Positions 31,423-40,469 of a DNA stretch of 64,000 bases are shown here, in pieces. Source of the stretch: an uncultured Bacteroidales bacterium. GTDB lineage: Bacteria; Bacteroidota; Bacteroidia; Bacteroidales; Paludibacteraceae. Where the stretch lies: assembly GCA_946414805.1 (NCBI GenBank), contig CAMKPZ010000003.1:1-64000 (forward strand). Direction: 5' to 3'. The notes beneath the pieces were generated by a model that saw nothing but the letters and a program-made list of their open reading frames with translations, did no database searches and had not been told where the DNA came from. The translations under genes and the position numbers were made by a program. Each line of letters opens with the position of its first letter. The stretch's first letter is position 1.

Positions 31423-33972
31423 ATGGAACAATTACATTTTAAAACAAATGTGCAAATAAAAAGTATCATTGGTAAAGATCTTATCAATGATGATAATATT
31501 GCTATTCTTGAGCTTGTCAAGAATTCCTTTGATGCTGATGCAAAAAGGGTGGAGATATCATTTCTAAACCTTAAAGACAACGATGATAGCGAGGTAGAAA
31601 GCTATTCACATAAGACCTCAAGAATAATATTAACCGACGATGGTGTAGGCATGGATATTGTTGATATTCGTGAAAAATGGTTAAATATTGCATATTCCGA
31701 GAAAAAAACAAAATCCAGACAATATGATCGGTTAATGGCGGGAGCCAAAGGAGTTGGACGTTTTTCATGTGACAGATTAGGCAAATATCTTAATCTATAC
31801 TCTAAAAAAGATGGCGACACATTCATTGCTTTAAAGATAGATTGGAAAAAATTTGAAATAAATGACAAAGATACAGAAATACAATCTATAGCTTTGGATT
31901 ATGAAGAGTTAACTTCTTCGGAACTGTTGCAGCGTGGTATTCTGCCTTTTGAACATGGAGTTGTCTTAGAAATTATAAAATTGCGTAGCAATTGGGTTTC
32001 GTATGATGGCAATCGTTGGATAACTGACAAATTATCAAATTTGAAAAAGTATCTCGAAAAACTCATCAACCCCAATCAGGCATTTGAGAAGAACGATTTC
32101 GGTATATACCTCAGCGCGCCGGAATTCTTGGCGGAGAATGCCGAGCAGGAAGATAATGATAAGTTTATAGGTAAGGTTGAAAATACTATTTTTCAAAAAC
32201 TTGATTTTAAAACAACGAGTATAGAATGCAAATCAATAGAAGGCGGTACTCAAATACAAACAACTCTCAAGGATAAAGGGGAAACTATATATTGGGTTAA
32301 AGAAGTCTCGGATTTCTATCCGTCTATCAAGGATTTCAAAATCACTTTGTATTTTCTTAATACTTATGCCAAAGCATTTTTTACCAAACAAACAGGTATT
32401 CGCTCTGTGGATTACGGCTCAATATTTTTATTCCTTAATGGGTTCAGAATACCTCCGTATGGAGAATTTGGCGATGATTGGCTGAAACTTGACCAAAGAC
32501 GGGCACAAGGCTATGCACGTTTTATTAGTGCTCGTGACGTAGTCGGTCAGATAGAGATATTGGATGTAGATGAAAGCTTTCAAATTGTTTCCAGCAGGGA
32601 AGGATTGGTAAAAAACGATAACTATGACAGACTTACAAATAAAAAAAATGGCTTGTTTTATAGAGTATTAAGACGATTGGAAAGGTATGTTGTTGATGGG
32701 CTGAATTGGGATAGTATTCCGGAAAAGGACAGAAACAAAATTTCTGAAATTGAAAAGAAAATTATTAGTGGTGAGCTTGTTGAGAATGATTTAAAGTATC
32801 AAGAAGATTCTAATACAAAACGTCGTAGGATATATGAAAGTATTCATTATATCATCAATGCCAATCCTCAAAAAGTGATAGAACTGTATATTAATGAAGA
32901 CTTGATTGAGTCAAAAATCACGGAGGAAAAAGCATTGGCAGAACAAGAATTTTCTCAGTTGTTATCTGATTTCGAGAACAAAAAAGTATCTGGAGAACTT
33001 TTGGCACAAATATTAAGAAGAAAAGCGGAAGAAAGTGAGGAATTAGAGAAACAATTGGCAGCTTTCTCTAGATATACTACAACAGAGGCAACCTCTAAAG
33101 CGATAGCAGAGATTCAACAGTATAAAAAAACGATAGAAGAACAAACGCATATTATTGAAACTCTGAAAAAACAATTAGAAAAAATACAAAGTGAAATAGA
33201 GGAAACTAAACAAAATGCAAACATTCGAATCTCTGCGGCAGAAAAAAAGCAACAACAAGCGGAAAAGGAAAGAGATTTAATTAAACAAGCCAATACGTAT
33301 TTGCAATCCACGCGAACCATCTCTGAGGAAGAAGAATCCTTTATACATATCATAAATGTATATGCAGCAGAAATTGAACCTGCATTTGAAAAAATTGATA
33401 GCATCGTAGAATCAAACAACTCAATATCAAAAGACTTAATTCGTGAGATGGGTGTCATTCGTGCCTTCTTTGATAAAATTTTAAGCACCGCAAGTCTGTT
33501 AACTAAAGCAAATATAAAAAAACTCGCTGATAAAGAGATAATAAATCTATCAGATTATATTGTTGAATATATAAACAAATGTTCAGAAGTGCTCTTTAGA
33601 AATATAGATTTTAAAATTATTAATGATAATCATGTAGAATATTATGGTGCATATAGTTTGTTGGATATATCTGTTTTGTTGGATAATTTGATAAGCAATG
33701 CGAAAAAAGAGCATGCAGATAAGATACAAATAAATATCTTCCAAGAAAAGGATAAATACATAGTAGATTTTTCGGATTCAGGTAATGGAGTTTCAGACCC
33801 CGTTATAGGGGAGCATATGTTTGATGTAGGTGTAACAACTCGCTATGGAGGATCTGGTATAGGGCTTGCATCGGTAAAAAAGATAGTGAACGATATGAAA
33901 GGGAAAATCTCGTTCCTCGGGAATAATATTTATCTAAAAGGAGCAACATTTAGAATAGAATTTGACATATGA
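31423..33972 (+). CDS. Double-GHKL ATPase, MutL/Hsp90-like N-terminus and histidine-kinase-like C-terminus
   Basis: A protein of about 850 residues. From GTG 31417 numbering: an N-terminal GHKL ATPase with N-box LELVKNSFDAD (Glu32, Asn36), G1 LTDDGVGMD (about 72-80) and G2 GAKGVGRF (109-116), followed by an S5-like domain to about 440. A coiled coil spans about 480-630 (KKQLEKIQSEIEE, AAEKKQQQAEKERD). A HisKA-like helical pair follows, with a candidate phospho-acceptor His644 (SFIHIINVY), then a second GHKL domain with Asn761, DSGNG (787-791) and GSGIGL (812-817). ATG 31423 is preferred; GTG 31417 overlaps the preceding stop. The next gene encodes a receiver and overlaps it by four bases. I infer a cytoplasmic DNA- or phage-sensing kinase. 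No membrane segment. Confidence 0.8.
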   Translation: MEQLHFKTNVQIKSIIGKDLINDDNIAILELVKNSFDADAKRVEISFLNLKDNDDSEVESYSHKTSRIILTDDGVGMDIVDIREKWLNIAYSEKKTKSRQYDRLMAGAKGVGRFSCDRLGKYLNLYSKKDGDTFIALKIDWKKFEINDKDTEIQSIALDYEELTSSELLQRGILPFEHGVVLEIIKLRSNWVSYDGNRWITDKLSNLKKYLEKLINPNQAFEKNDFGIYLSAPEFLAENAEQEDNDKFIGKVENTIFQKLDFKTTSIECKSIEGGTQIQTTLKDKGETIYWVKEVSDFYPSIKDFKITLYFLNTYAKAFFTKQTGIRSVDYGSIFLFLNGFRIPPYGEFGDDWLKLDQRRAQGYARFISARDVVGQIEILDVDESFQIVSSREGLVKNDNYDRLTNKKNGLFYRVLRRLERYVVDGLNWDSIPEKDRNKISEIEKKIISGELVENDLKYQEDSNTKRRRIYESIHYIINANPQKVIELYINEDLIESKITEEKALAEQEFSQLLSDFENKKVSGELLAQILRRKAEESEELEKQLAAFSRYTTTEATSKAIAEIQQYKKTIEEQTHIIETLKKQLEKIQSEIEETKQNANIRISAAEKKQQQAEKERDLIKQANTYLQSTRTISEEEESFIHIINVYAAEIEPAFEKIDSIVESNNSISKDLIREMGVIRAFFDKILSTASLLTKANIKKLADKEIINLSDYIVEYINKCSEVLFRNIDFKIINDNHVEYYGAYSLLDISVLLDNLISNAKKEHADKIQINIFQEKDKYIVDFSDSGNGVSDPVIGEHMFDVGVTTRYGGSGIGLASVKKIVNDMKGKISFLGNNIYLKGATFRIEFDI

Positions 33973-34673
33973 GAACACATTGCTTAATAATAGATGATGA
34001 CAATCAGGAAGAGTATTTCAATACGCATGTGCAACGTGTGTTAAGGGCAGAAGGTGTTGAAATTGTACCTGTTTTTGTCAAACCGACAGATAGAAAATAC
34101 CTAAAATCAGATCATTCTGGTCTGGATTTAGATGCCATTGTTTCTGATTGTAAAAATTTGATCGATACATTAGATATATCAATCATTGTTTCTGACTGTA
34201 AGGTTGCTACAAGAAAGGATCCTTTTACTGGTGTGGATATAATTTTAGCTCTCATAGAAACACATCCGAAAATTTACAAGATATTATATTCTGCGACAAT
34301 TAAAGATGCCATTAAACAAATCTTATCACTATTGCCGACGAAGGCTAAAATGGAAGATACAGATGTTAATACTGTTATTCGTGATTTAGCAAAAATTGCA
34401 AAAATAAATGATTTTGTAAGTGGCAAAGGATATGAACAAAAAGTAATAGAATATTTCCGTAATCCAGAAATATGCTATAAACAGCATTTGATTAATGTCC
34501 TTAAAGAGTGTGCTCCAGATGTGATATTTAAATCATGTTATCCTCCTTTCAACGGAAAAACATTAAAGGAAATTGGAAGAGAAATAGAATCTGACACTCC
34601 ACAAGGGCGCGAGTTTCAGGAAGAATTAATTCGTCAAACGCTTGCATATATGGTAGCCATCAATCATGAGTAA
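33969..34673 (+). CDS. Receiver-domain protein with unknown C-terminal domain
   Basis: A 234-residue protein whose first about 120 residues follow the response-regulator receiver pattern: acidic cluster DDD (9-11), a probable phospho-acceptor Asp76 at the end of a hydrophobic strand (SIIVSDCK) and Ser108-Ala (ILYSAT). The usual late Lys is less clear. The remaining 110 residues match no output domain I recognise; there is no helix-turn-helix, so it is probably not a transcription factor. It overlaps the kinase-like gene by four bases and the next gene by eight, so the three are made together. Inference: it receives phosphate from the double-GHKL protein and controls the caspase-like protein. 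Confidence 0.7.
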   Translation: MRTHCLIIDDDNQEEYFNTHVQRVLRAEGVEIVPVFVKPTDRKYLKSDHSGLDLDAIVSDCKNLIDTLDISIIVSDCKVATRKDPFTGVDIILALIETHPKIYKILYSATIKDAIKQILSLLPTKAKMEDTDVNTVIRDLAKIAKINDFVSGKGYEQKVIEYFRNPEICYKQHLINVLKECAPDVIFKSCYPPFNGKTLKEIGREIESDTPQGREFQEELIRQTLAYMVAINHE

Positions 34674-35307
34674 AATTGTTTGTATATATTCTCAGGAGAA
34701 GGACGGTTCCACGGATTTCTTAAAACCGTTATATGATTATATTTGCACAACTCTTTCAGCAGAAGGTGTTGGCTACGATGCAGATAGCGAAGAAGATACA
34801 GTTTCAAAAATATATGATACCATAACAGATGCAGATACGCTTATCTTTTTAGGACATGGTAATAGCAAAGGACTATATGCGAGTGTTCAAGATAATTTTG
34901 AATTATTCAACGAGACGAGCATTTTCCGGCTGACAGACAAGTCTTTGTTCCTACTTGCATGTAGGTCTGCTGATTTTATAAGAAAGTTCTCTCTAAAAAA
35001 TGCTATAGGCTTTGGGCATTTACCAACAAGTGTGGAAGATGCCAATCATTGGCATAACGAGCATGATATCTCATTGAATGACTTTTCTGAAGATGATATT
35101 AAACTCTACAATGACGCATTAGTCGCTATTCTTCGCAATGTGATAAATTCTGAAACAATATCGGATTTCCATCTTTTGTATAATAGACTTAAGTTACAAA
35201 CGAGTGTAGAAATCGTTAATTCACTAATTCTTCACACTGATAATTCGAATTACCGGAAAGTAGCTGATTTGTTGTTTTATTTGCAGAAAGATATTAGAAT
35301 ACAATAG
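34666..35307 (+). CDS. Caspase/CHAT-like putative protease effector
   Basis: A 213-residue stand-alone protein. The first 110 residues show the order expected for caspase-fold peptidases: a strand ending in a catalytic His-Gly (IFLGHGNSKGLY, His64) and a second strand ending in a Cys (LFLLACRSADF, Cys99), as in CHAT proteins (HG...LSACES). The C-terminal half is helical and unassigned. There is no signal peptide. In prokaryotic defence, caspase-like proteins are used as cell-killing or partner-cleaving effectors. Here it is the third gene of an overlapping operon after a kinase-like ATPase and a receiver, which suggests it is the effector. The fold call rests on motifs only and needs a structure search. 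Confidence 0.5.
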   Translation: MSKIVCIYSQEKDGSTDFLKPLYDYICTTLSAEGVGYDADSEEDTVSKIYDTITDADTLIFLGHGNSKGLYASVQDNFELFNETSIFRLTDKSLFLLACRSADFIRKFSLKNAIGFGHLPTSVEDANHWHNEHDISLNDFSEDDIKLYNDALVAILRNVINSETISDFHLLYNRLKLQTSVEIVNSLILHTDNSNYRKVADLLFYLQKDIRIQ

Positions 35308-35325
35308 AGAAAGAAGGGATAATCA

Positions 35326-36447
35326 ATGATCAAAACAACGAATGACATACTTATTATGCAAAAGAAATATACTTTCATAGATTTATTTGCAGGCATTGGA
35401 GGTTTCCACCAAGCAATGCATTATGCAGGAGCAGAATGTGTGTTCGCCAGTGAATGGAACAAATATGCTCGGCAATCATACGAAGCAAACTATAAAAAGA
35501 TTGCTCCAAAAGTGTTTGCAGATAATGCACAACTGTTTAACGAAGATATCCACGACGCAGATCCAAATATAATACCGAATTTTGATGTGTGCTGCGCCGG
35601 TTTCCCATGTCAACCATTCTCTATAGCTGGACACCGTTTGGGATTTGAAGATACTCGCGGAACTCTGTTCTTTGAGATAATGAGGATTGTTAAGGCAAAG
35701 ATAGAAACTGGATATCCTCCTAAAGTATTGTTCTTAGAAAATGTTCGAGGGTTAAAGAACCATGACAAAGGCAATACACTTAAAGTTATATTAGCAGCTT
35801 TAGACGATTTAGGCTATGATTGTTCTATTGAAGTGCTGAATGCCAAATATTTTGGCGTACCTCAAAATCGTGAACGTCTGTTTATTATCGCGTGGTATCG
35901 TGATTTGATAAAATGTAATGGCTTTAAATTTCCTTATGGCATAGACGAGAAGGGGAGTCCTATTTATGACAAAAAAGAGGTCTCAGAAAAAGCAATCAAG
36001 ACTCACGTTTCTGCTATATTTGAGCCACAAGAGACGATAGACCCTTACTACACAATTAGCGATAGAATGTGGATTGGGCATCAGAATCGAAAAGAAAGAA
36101 ATCGTCAAAACGGAAAAGGGTTTGGCTATTCTCTTTTCACAGGAGATAGCCCATATGCGAGTACTATTTCTGCACGTTATTGGAAAGATGGAAGCGAAAT
36201 TCTCATTGATCAATCAGAGTTGGGCTTAAATCCAAGGAGATTAACCCCAACAGAAGCTGGGAGGTTGCAAGGATACAATATTAAAGGCAACGGATGGGCG
36301 AATTCGCCAGACCCAATTATATCCAAGCAAGAAGAATATACAATTGTTGTTTCCCGGAAAGAAGCATATCAACAATTTGGGAATAGCGTTGCTGTCCCAG
36401 TAATAAAAACCTTAGCAAAGGAAATCGTAAATCAATTACTAAAATAA
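35326..36447 (+). CDS. DNA cytosine-5 methyltransferase 2
   Basis: A 373-residue C5 methyltransferase, A+T-rich in codon use like the preceding three genes. Motif I FIDLFAGIGGFHQAMHYAG, motif IV CCAGFPCQPFSIAGHR with the catalytic Cys, motif VI LENVRGL, motif VIII PQNRERLFIIAW and motif X QQFGNSVAVPVI are all present. Start ATG 35326; ATG 35356 (MQKKYTF) is equally possible. It is only distantly similar to methyltransferase 1, so the two probably methylate different strands or sites, as in two-methyltransferase systems with an asymmetric target. It follows the caspase-like gene by 18 bases and precedes the McrB-like gene by six. Confidence 0.92.
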   Translation: MIKTTNDILIMQKKYTFIDLFAGIGGFHQAMHYAGAECVFASEWNKYARQSYEANYKKIAPKVFADNAQLFNEDIHDADPNIIPNFDVCCAGFPCQPFSIAGHRLGFEDTRGTLFFEIMRIVKAKIETGYPPKVLFLENVRGLKNHDKGNTLKVILAALDDLGYDCSIEVLNAKYFGVPQNRERLFIIAWYRDLIKCNGFKFPYGIDEKGSPIYDKKEVSEKAIKTHVSAIFEPQETIDPYYTISDRMWIGHQNRKERNRQNGKGFGYSLFTGDSPYASTISARYWKDGSEILIDQSELGLNPRRLTPTEAGRLQGYNIKGNGWANSPDPIISKQEEYTIVVSRKEAYQQFGNSVAVPVIKTLAKEIVNQLLK

Positions 36448-36453
36448 TATACC

Positions 36454-38547
36454 ATGTTAAAGGATTTGCATGAATTAGGAGTAACACTTCAGAACTCTTA
36501 TCAAACAACATTTACGCCAGAAGATAAGGAACTACCGTCTTTATTCAAGCAACTGGTAAATAATATCGAAGGAAGTGCAGTAAGTTATAATCGCAATTCT
36601 TTCGTTGTTACAATCAACTATTCTAACCAAAAGATTTATTTTCCAAATCAACTTTGGTATATTGCTGCATATTTTGCCGATTTTTACAAAGCATTATCAG
36701 AATATGCCCAAATAATAAAGACGCATTTACGATTATCGGATGATAATATCAAAAAAGCAAAAGATAATAGAGAAATTGCCAATAGTTTAATATCATCTGC
36801 ATCTATTGATGACGAAGATAAGGAATATTTAATACGTTTTCTTTCAGATTATGATTGGTGGTTCGGTGGCAAAGGAATAGAAAGAGCAGATTATTATGTC
36901 TCACCTATCCTCTCTCTTTGTAAATTGGTTAATGCATCGCAAAGTTATGTAGCTGAATTATGTAAATTTCTAGCTAAAAATGATGAGGCTCTAACGGTTC
37001 TCAAACAAGTAAATGAAAGCCGAGAACAGAAGATAACTCGGATTTTAGAGGATAATGTATTAAATTCATTTGTATACAAATTATTTAAGTATATTGAGCA
37101 AGAAGATTCTTTAGATGTTTTAATTCCATATGTTCAATATTCTAACGCAAATAGACTTGGGTTTGATGATATCCTAATGCATCTTGAGTTAGAAGGCAGA
37201 AGGACCCATAGCATTTTTATACAGACTGCAGATGAAACCAACATCAGTTCACGTAATAGCGGTAAAATAAAAAGATGGTATGAAGATATTTTCCATATTG
37301 ACCAAAAGGAAGTCTATTTAACGACTCAATGGAGCTCTGAGTCTGTAGAGACATTAATATTTATTATCAATAATGCGTATTGTGGAAAATTCCATATAGA
37401 AAAAATCGGAGAGAACTGTATACTTTATGCCATTAAGCATAATAAAATATTAAGTACCAATCCTTCTTATCTCCCCTATCTGACGGCATTGCGGACGAAG
37501 CCGTTTATGCTGCTGGCGGGAATATCGGGAACGGGAAAAAGCCGTATTGTGCGGGAGATGGCGAAAGCTTGTTGGGCTTCGCATGAAGAAGACTACGGAA
37601 AGAACTGCCCGAGGAACTTCTGCATGGTTCAGGTCAAACCTAACTGGCACGACTCGTCGGATCTCATCGGTTACGTGAGCCGTATCAACGGAGAGAAATA
37701 TGTGGTTGGTCCGTTCCTGCGCTTCATCGCCAAAGCAATGCAGGATCCCAAGCGTCCGTATTTCCTTTGTCTGGACGAGATGAACCTTGCACCGGTGGAG
37801 CAGTATTTCGCGGAATACCTCTCGGTCATCGAGAGCCGCAAGCTGCAAGACGGACATATCGAGACCGACCCGATCGTACCGTTTGAGAACACCGAGGCAT
37901 ATGGCAGCCTGATTGACCAACTCTTTGATTCGGATGAAGAACGCAAGGCTTACAAGACCGAAGAAGGCGGCAAGCGGCTGACTATTCCTGAGAACCTCTT
38001 TGTGGTCGGAACGGTCAATATGGACGAGACGACTTTCTCGTTCTCGCGCAAGGTGCTTGACCGCGCGATGACGATTGAGATGAACGAGGTGAATCTGCAC
38101 GGCGGGCTGGAAGCCGGCGGAGCTGCCGAGTTCGGCTATATAGGCGAAGATCTGATGGGCGAAGCAGCCGAGGGACGCGATATCTATGCGGACAACCAAG
38201 CCCTTTGCGAGGATGTGATTGAGTATCTTGGCAAAGTGAATGATATTCTGGAAGGGACGCCGTTTAAGATAGCGTACCGCACGCGCAACGAGTTTCTGCT
38301 CTATGCCGTCAACCGCCTGCATTTTGCGCCGGAGTCGGAGGTTTGGCAGACACTGGACGAGATGACATCCATGAAGATCCTGTCGCGTATCGAGGGTGAC
38401 AACGAGCGTTGCGAACATGTGCTCCGGGAGCTGAAGAACCTGCTGACTGAGACCGTCGGCGATCATGCCGAAGACAGCGCTTCGCTCAAGAAGATTGACG
38501 AGATGACCCGCAAACTCAAATCCGGCTACACCAGTTACTGGGCGTAA
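36454..38547 (+). CDS. McrB-like AAA+ NTPase restriction subunit
   Basis: A 697-residue motor protein. The C-terminal AAA+ domain has Walker A GISGTGKS (about residue 355), Walker B FLCLDEMNLAP and the McrB-type sensor TVNMDETTFSFSRKVLDRAM. McrB proteins use GTP, or ATP in some relatives, to drive a partner nuclease. The N-terminal 330 residues are unique and probably recognise DNA or a modification state. Base composition jumps from A+T-rich to G+C-rich at about 37,440-37,480, just before the Walker A region, so the two halves look like parts of different origin. The partner nuclease is probably the 40470 gene product. Confidence 0.85.
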   Translation: MLKDLHELGVTLQNSYQTTFTPEDKELPSLFKQLVNNIEGSAVSYNRNSFVVTINYSNQKIYFPNQLWYIAAYFADFYKALSEYAQIIKTHLRLSDDNIKKAKDNREIANSLISSASIDDEDKEYLIRFLSDYDWWFGGKGIERADYYVSPILSLCKLVNASQSYVAELCKFLAKNDEALTVLKQVNESREQKITRILEDNVLNSFVYKLFKYIEQEDSLDVLIPYVQYSNANRLGFDDILMHLELEGRRTHSIFIQTADETNISSRNSGKIKRWYEDIFHIDQKEVYLTTQWSSESVETLIFIINNAYCGKFHIEKIGENCILYAIKHNKILSTNPSYLPYLTALRTKPFMLLAGISGTGKSRIVREMAKACWASHEEDYGKNCPRNFCMVQVKPNWHDSSDLIGYVSRINGEKYVVGPFLRFIAKAMQDPKRPYFLCLDEMNLAPVEQYFAEYLSVIESRKLQDGHIETDPIVPFENTEAYGSLIDQLFDSDEERKAYKTEEGGKRLTIPENLFVVGTVNMDETTFSFSRKVLDRAMTIEMNEVNLHGGLEAGGAAEFGYIGEDLMGEAAEGRDIYADNQALCEDVIEYLGKVNDILEGTPFKIAYRTRNEFLLYAVNRLHFAPESEVWQTLDEMTSMKILSRIEGDNERCEHVLRELKNLLTETVGDHAEDSASLKKIDEMTRKLKSGYTSYWA

Positions 38548-38563
38548 TAAATATGAATTGTAT

Positions 38564-40321
38564 ATGAAGAAATTGACAAAATTAGGGGTACAATGGTTTT
38601 ACAATCTCCTTGAAAAGGGAGAGTGCGATATTTTGGATTTCAAAGAGCAATTAGACGACAAGCAGATTTTTGGAAAATCTTTTCAAAATTATTCGCGCTC
38701 TTACGAAGAATTAGCACGAGATGTTGTAGCTTTTGCCAATAACAAGGGAGGATTTTTATTTATTGGCATTGTTGATGGTACAAAGGAAATTAATTGTCAT
38801 TTTACCTATTCCGATGAGCGTATATTTGAGCTAATTCGCCAGATTCGGGATAGGACAGTGCCTGCTGTTACATTACAATATCATCGATTAAAAGTAAATG
38901 GAACAGATATATTGGTTCTTGAGATACCTTTCTCTGAGCAATTGCATCGTACCTCCAAAGGTGAGTTTCTAATACGATGCAACGATGGAAATCGGGCGAT
39001 TGAACCATACGAGATGGCTACAATCCAATCCGAAAAGGGGCTGGTTATATATGACCAGAAAACATGGAATATACAATTACCCTCCACTGAAACGGACAAG
39101 TATGGCTCTGCATTACCCGGGTGGATAGATAGAACGAGGCTGGATATTTTACGAAATCTTATTCGTGAAAAAAGATCTGATAGTCCATATTCCCAAAAAG
39201 ATACTATGGAATTACTGGATGCGTTAGCTTTAGTAAAACAAGAAAAAGATTCTGTTCTTCCTACTACGGCAGGCATTTTATTTGTAGGAAATCGACAAGC
39301 GTTACGAGAAATTCCTTATAGCCAAATTAAGTATATTCATTATTTTGAGGACGGTACGTATCAACCATATGAATATTCTGGCAATATTTTGGAAATAGCA
39401 CAGCAATGTTTTGCTCAGTTAAAATCCGAGATCCGTCAAAAAGAATTTCATTTCGGTCTCTTCCGTGAATATATAGAAGACTACCCTGAAATTGTACTTC
39501 GCGAATTATTAATGAATGCCATAGCGCATAGAGACTATAGCCGGCAACAAATCATAGAAATTCGGAAATATCCTACTTATATTGAGTTTGAAAGTCCTGG
39601 AGGTTTTCCACAAGGCGTAGATTCTACTAATTTTCTGCGCAAGACGAATGCGAGGAATCCTAACATAATGGATGTTCTACGCGAGGTAGGCTATACCGAG
39701 AAAGCAGGTAGCGGATTTGATAAAATTTTCCAAACCTTGCTTTCGAAAGGAAAAGATATTCCGACCCCCGAAGAAACGGAACATTCCGTCATCTTTAGAG
39801 TAAAAGCAGAAGTTTGTTCAGAACAACTGATTAAGTTGTCACACCAATATCTTGAACTCACAGGTCAGGAAATGGATATGGATTATCTCTTGATTTTGAA
39901 CAAAATACTTCAATCCAAGGGAATAAGTTTCCATAACTTGGAAAAAGCGCCGTATATCAGTTCTATGAAATTGAAACATATATTAGACGATTTGGTAGAA
40001 AACGAGTTTATCGAAATTACAGGTAAAACTTCTGGTCAAAAATATATTCTTCATATCAGCAAACGCAATACTACTAAAGATAGAATCAATTACGTTCTTA
40101 TAAAAAAACAAAATAAAGCAAGGCAGAAAGAAGCTATAATGAGATATATTGAGGATGTTGGCCAAATAACGAATACAGAAGCACGCCAATTATTAAAACT
40201 ACCTCAAAATGATGTGGCTTTAGTGTCTAGACTTTTCAGAGAAATGGTAGAATCCAACTTAATAGAGATTCATGGTGAGAGTGGTGGACACAATAGGAGA
40301 ATTTATGTAAAGAAACGATAA
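38564..40321 (+). CDS. AlbA_2-domain / RecG-like ATP-binding protein
   Basis: The start is taken at ATG 38564; an upstream in-frame TTG at 38558 is less likely. The 585-residue protein has an N-terminal AlbA_2 (schlafen-type) DNA-binding region (EELARDVVAFANNKGGFLFI, GEFLIRCNDGNRAIEP). A HATPase_c_4-like region follows (ELLMNAIAHRDYSRQQI, YIEFESPGGFPQGV, EKAGSGFDKIF), then two winged-helix-like segments. Such proteins are common transcriptional or defence-linked regulators annotated as RecG-like. Codon use is A+T-rich, unlike its neighbours on both sides, so it may be a separate insertion between the McrB- and McrC-like genes. It could regulate the island. Direct evidence is limited. Confidence 0.8.
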   Translation: MKKLTKLGVQWFYNLLEKGECDILDFKEQLDDKQIFGKSFQNYSRSYEELARDVVAFANNKGGFLFIGIVDGTKEINCHFTYSDERIFELIRQIRDRTVPAVTLQYHRLKVNGTDILVLEIPFSEQLHRTSKGEFLIRCNDGNRAIEPYEMATIQSEKGLVIYDQKTWNIQLPSTETDKYGSALPGWIDRTRLDILRNLIREKRSDSPYSQKDTMELLDALALVKQEKDSVLPTTAGILFVGNRQALREIPYSQIKYIHYFEDGTYQPYEYSGNILEIAQQCFAQLKSEIRQKEFHFGLFREYIEDYPEIVLRELLMNAIAHRDYSRQQIIEIRKYPTYIEFESPGGFPQGVDSTNFLRKTNARNPNIMDVLREVGYTEKAGSGFDKIFQTLLSKGKDIPTPEETEHSVIFRVKAEVCSEQLIKLSHQYLELTGQEMDMDYLLILNKILQSKGISFHNLEKAPYISSMKLKHILDDLVENEFIEITGKTSGQKYILHISKRNTTKDRINYVLIKKQNKARQKEAIMRYIEDVGQITNTEARQLLKLPQNDVALVSRLFREMVESNLIEIHGESGGHNRRIYVKKR

Positions 40322-40323
40322 TT

Positions 40324-40377
40324 CTGTTTGCAAGTTGTTTGCATAAATCTCTAACTTTCGGTCATGACCGCAAACAG
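40324..40377. promoter_or_regulatory. Palindromic control region before the DUF2357 nuclease gene
   Basis: CGGTCATGACCG at 40359-40370 is a perfect 12-base palindrome. CTGTTTGC (40324-40331) and GCAAACAG (40370-40377) form outer inverted arms, and two copies of the 11-base unit family of locus D lie at about 40325-40346. It has the look of an operator or recombination site. Confidence 0.5.
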
Positions 40378-40412
40378 CTTAACACGTTAGTAATCAATCA
40401 TTTGTAGAAACA

Positions 40413-40456
40413 GTTGTTTGCAAGTTGTTTGCAAGTTGTTTGCAAGTTGTTTGCAT
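40413..40456 (+). repeat. Four tandem 11-base repeats (locus D)
   Basis: Three exact GTTGTTTGCAA units (40413-40423, 40424-40434, 40435-40445) and one GTTGTTTGCAT (40446-40456). They end 13 bases before the ATG of the nuclease-subunit gene. Confidence 0.9.
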
Positions 40457-40469
40457 ATTTGAATAATTT

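Noticed and set aside
31423..33972. Simple MutL or Hsp90 homologue
   Set aside because: A second, histidine-kinase-type GHKL domain and a receiver partner make this architecture different from MutL and Hsp90.
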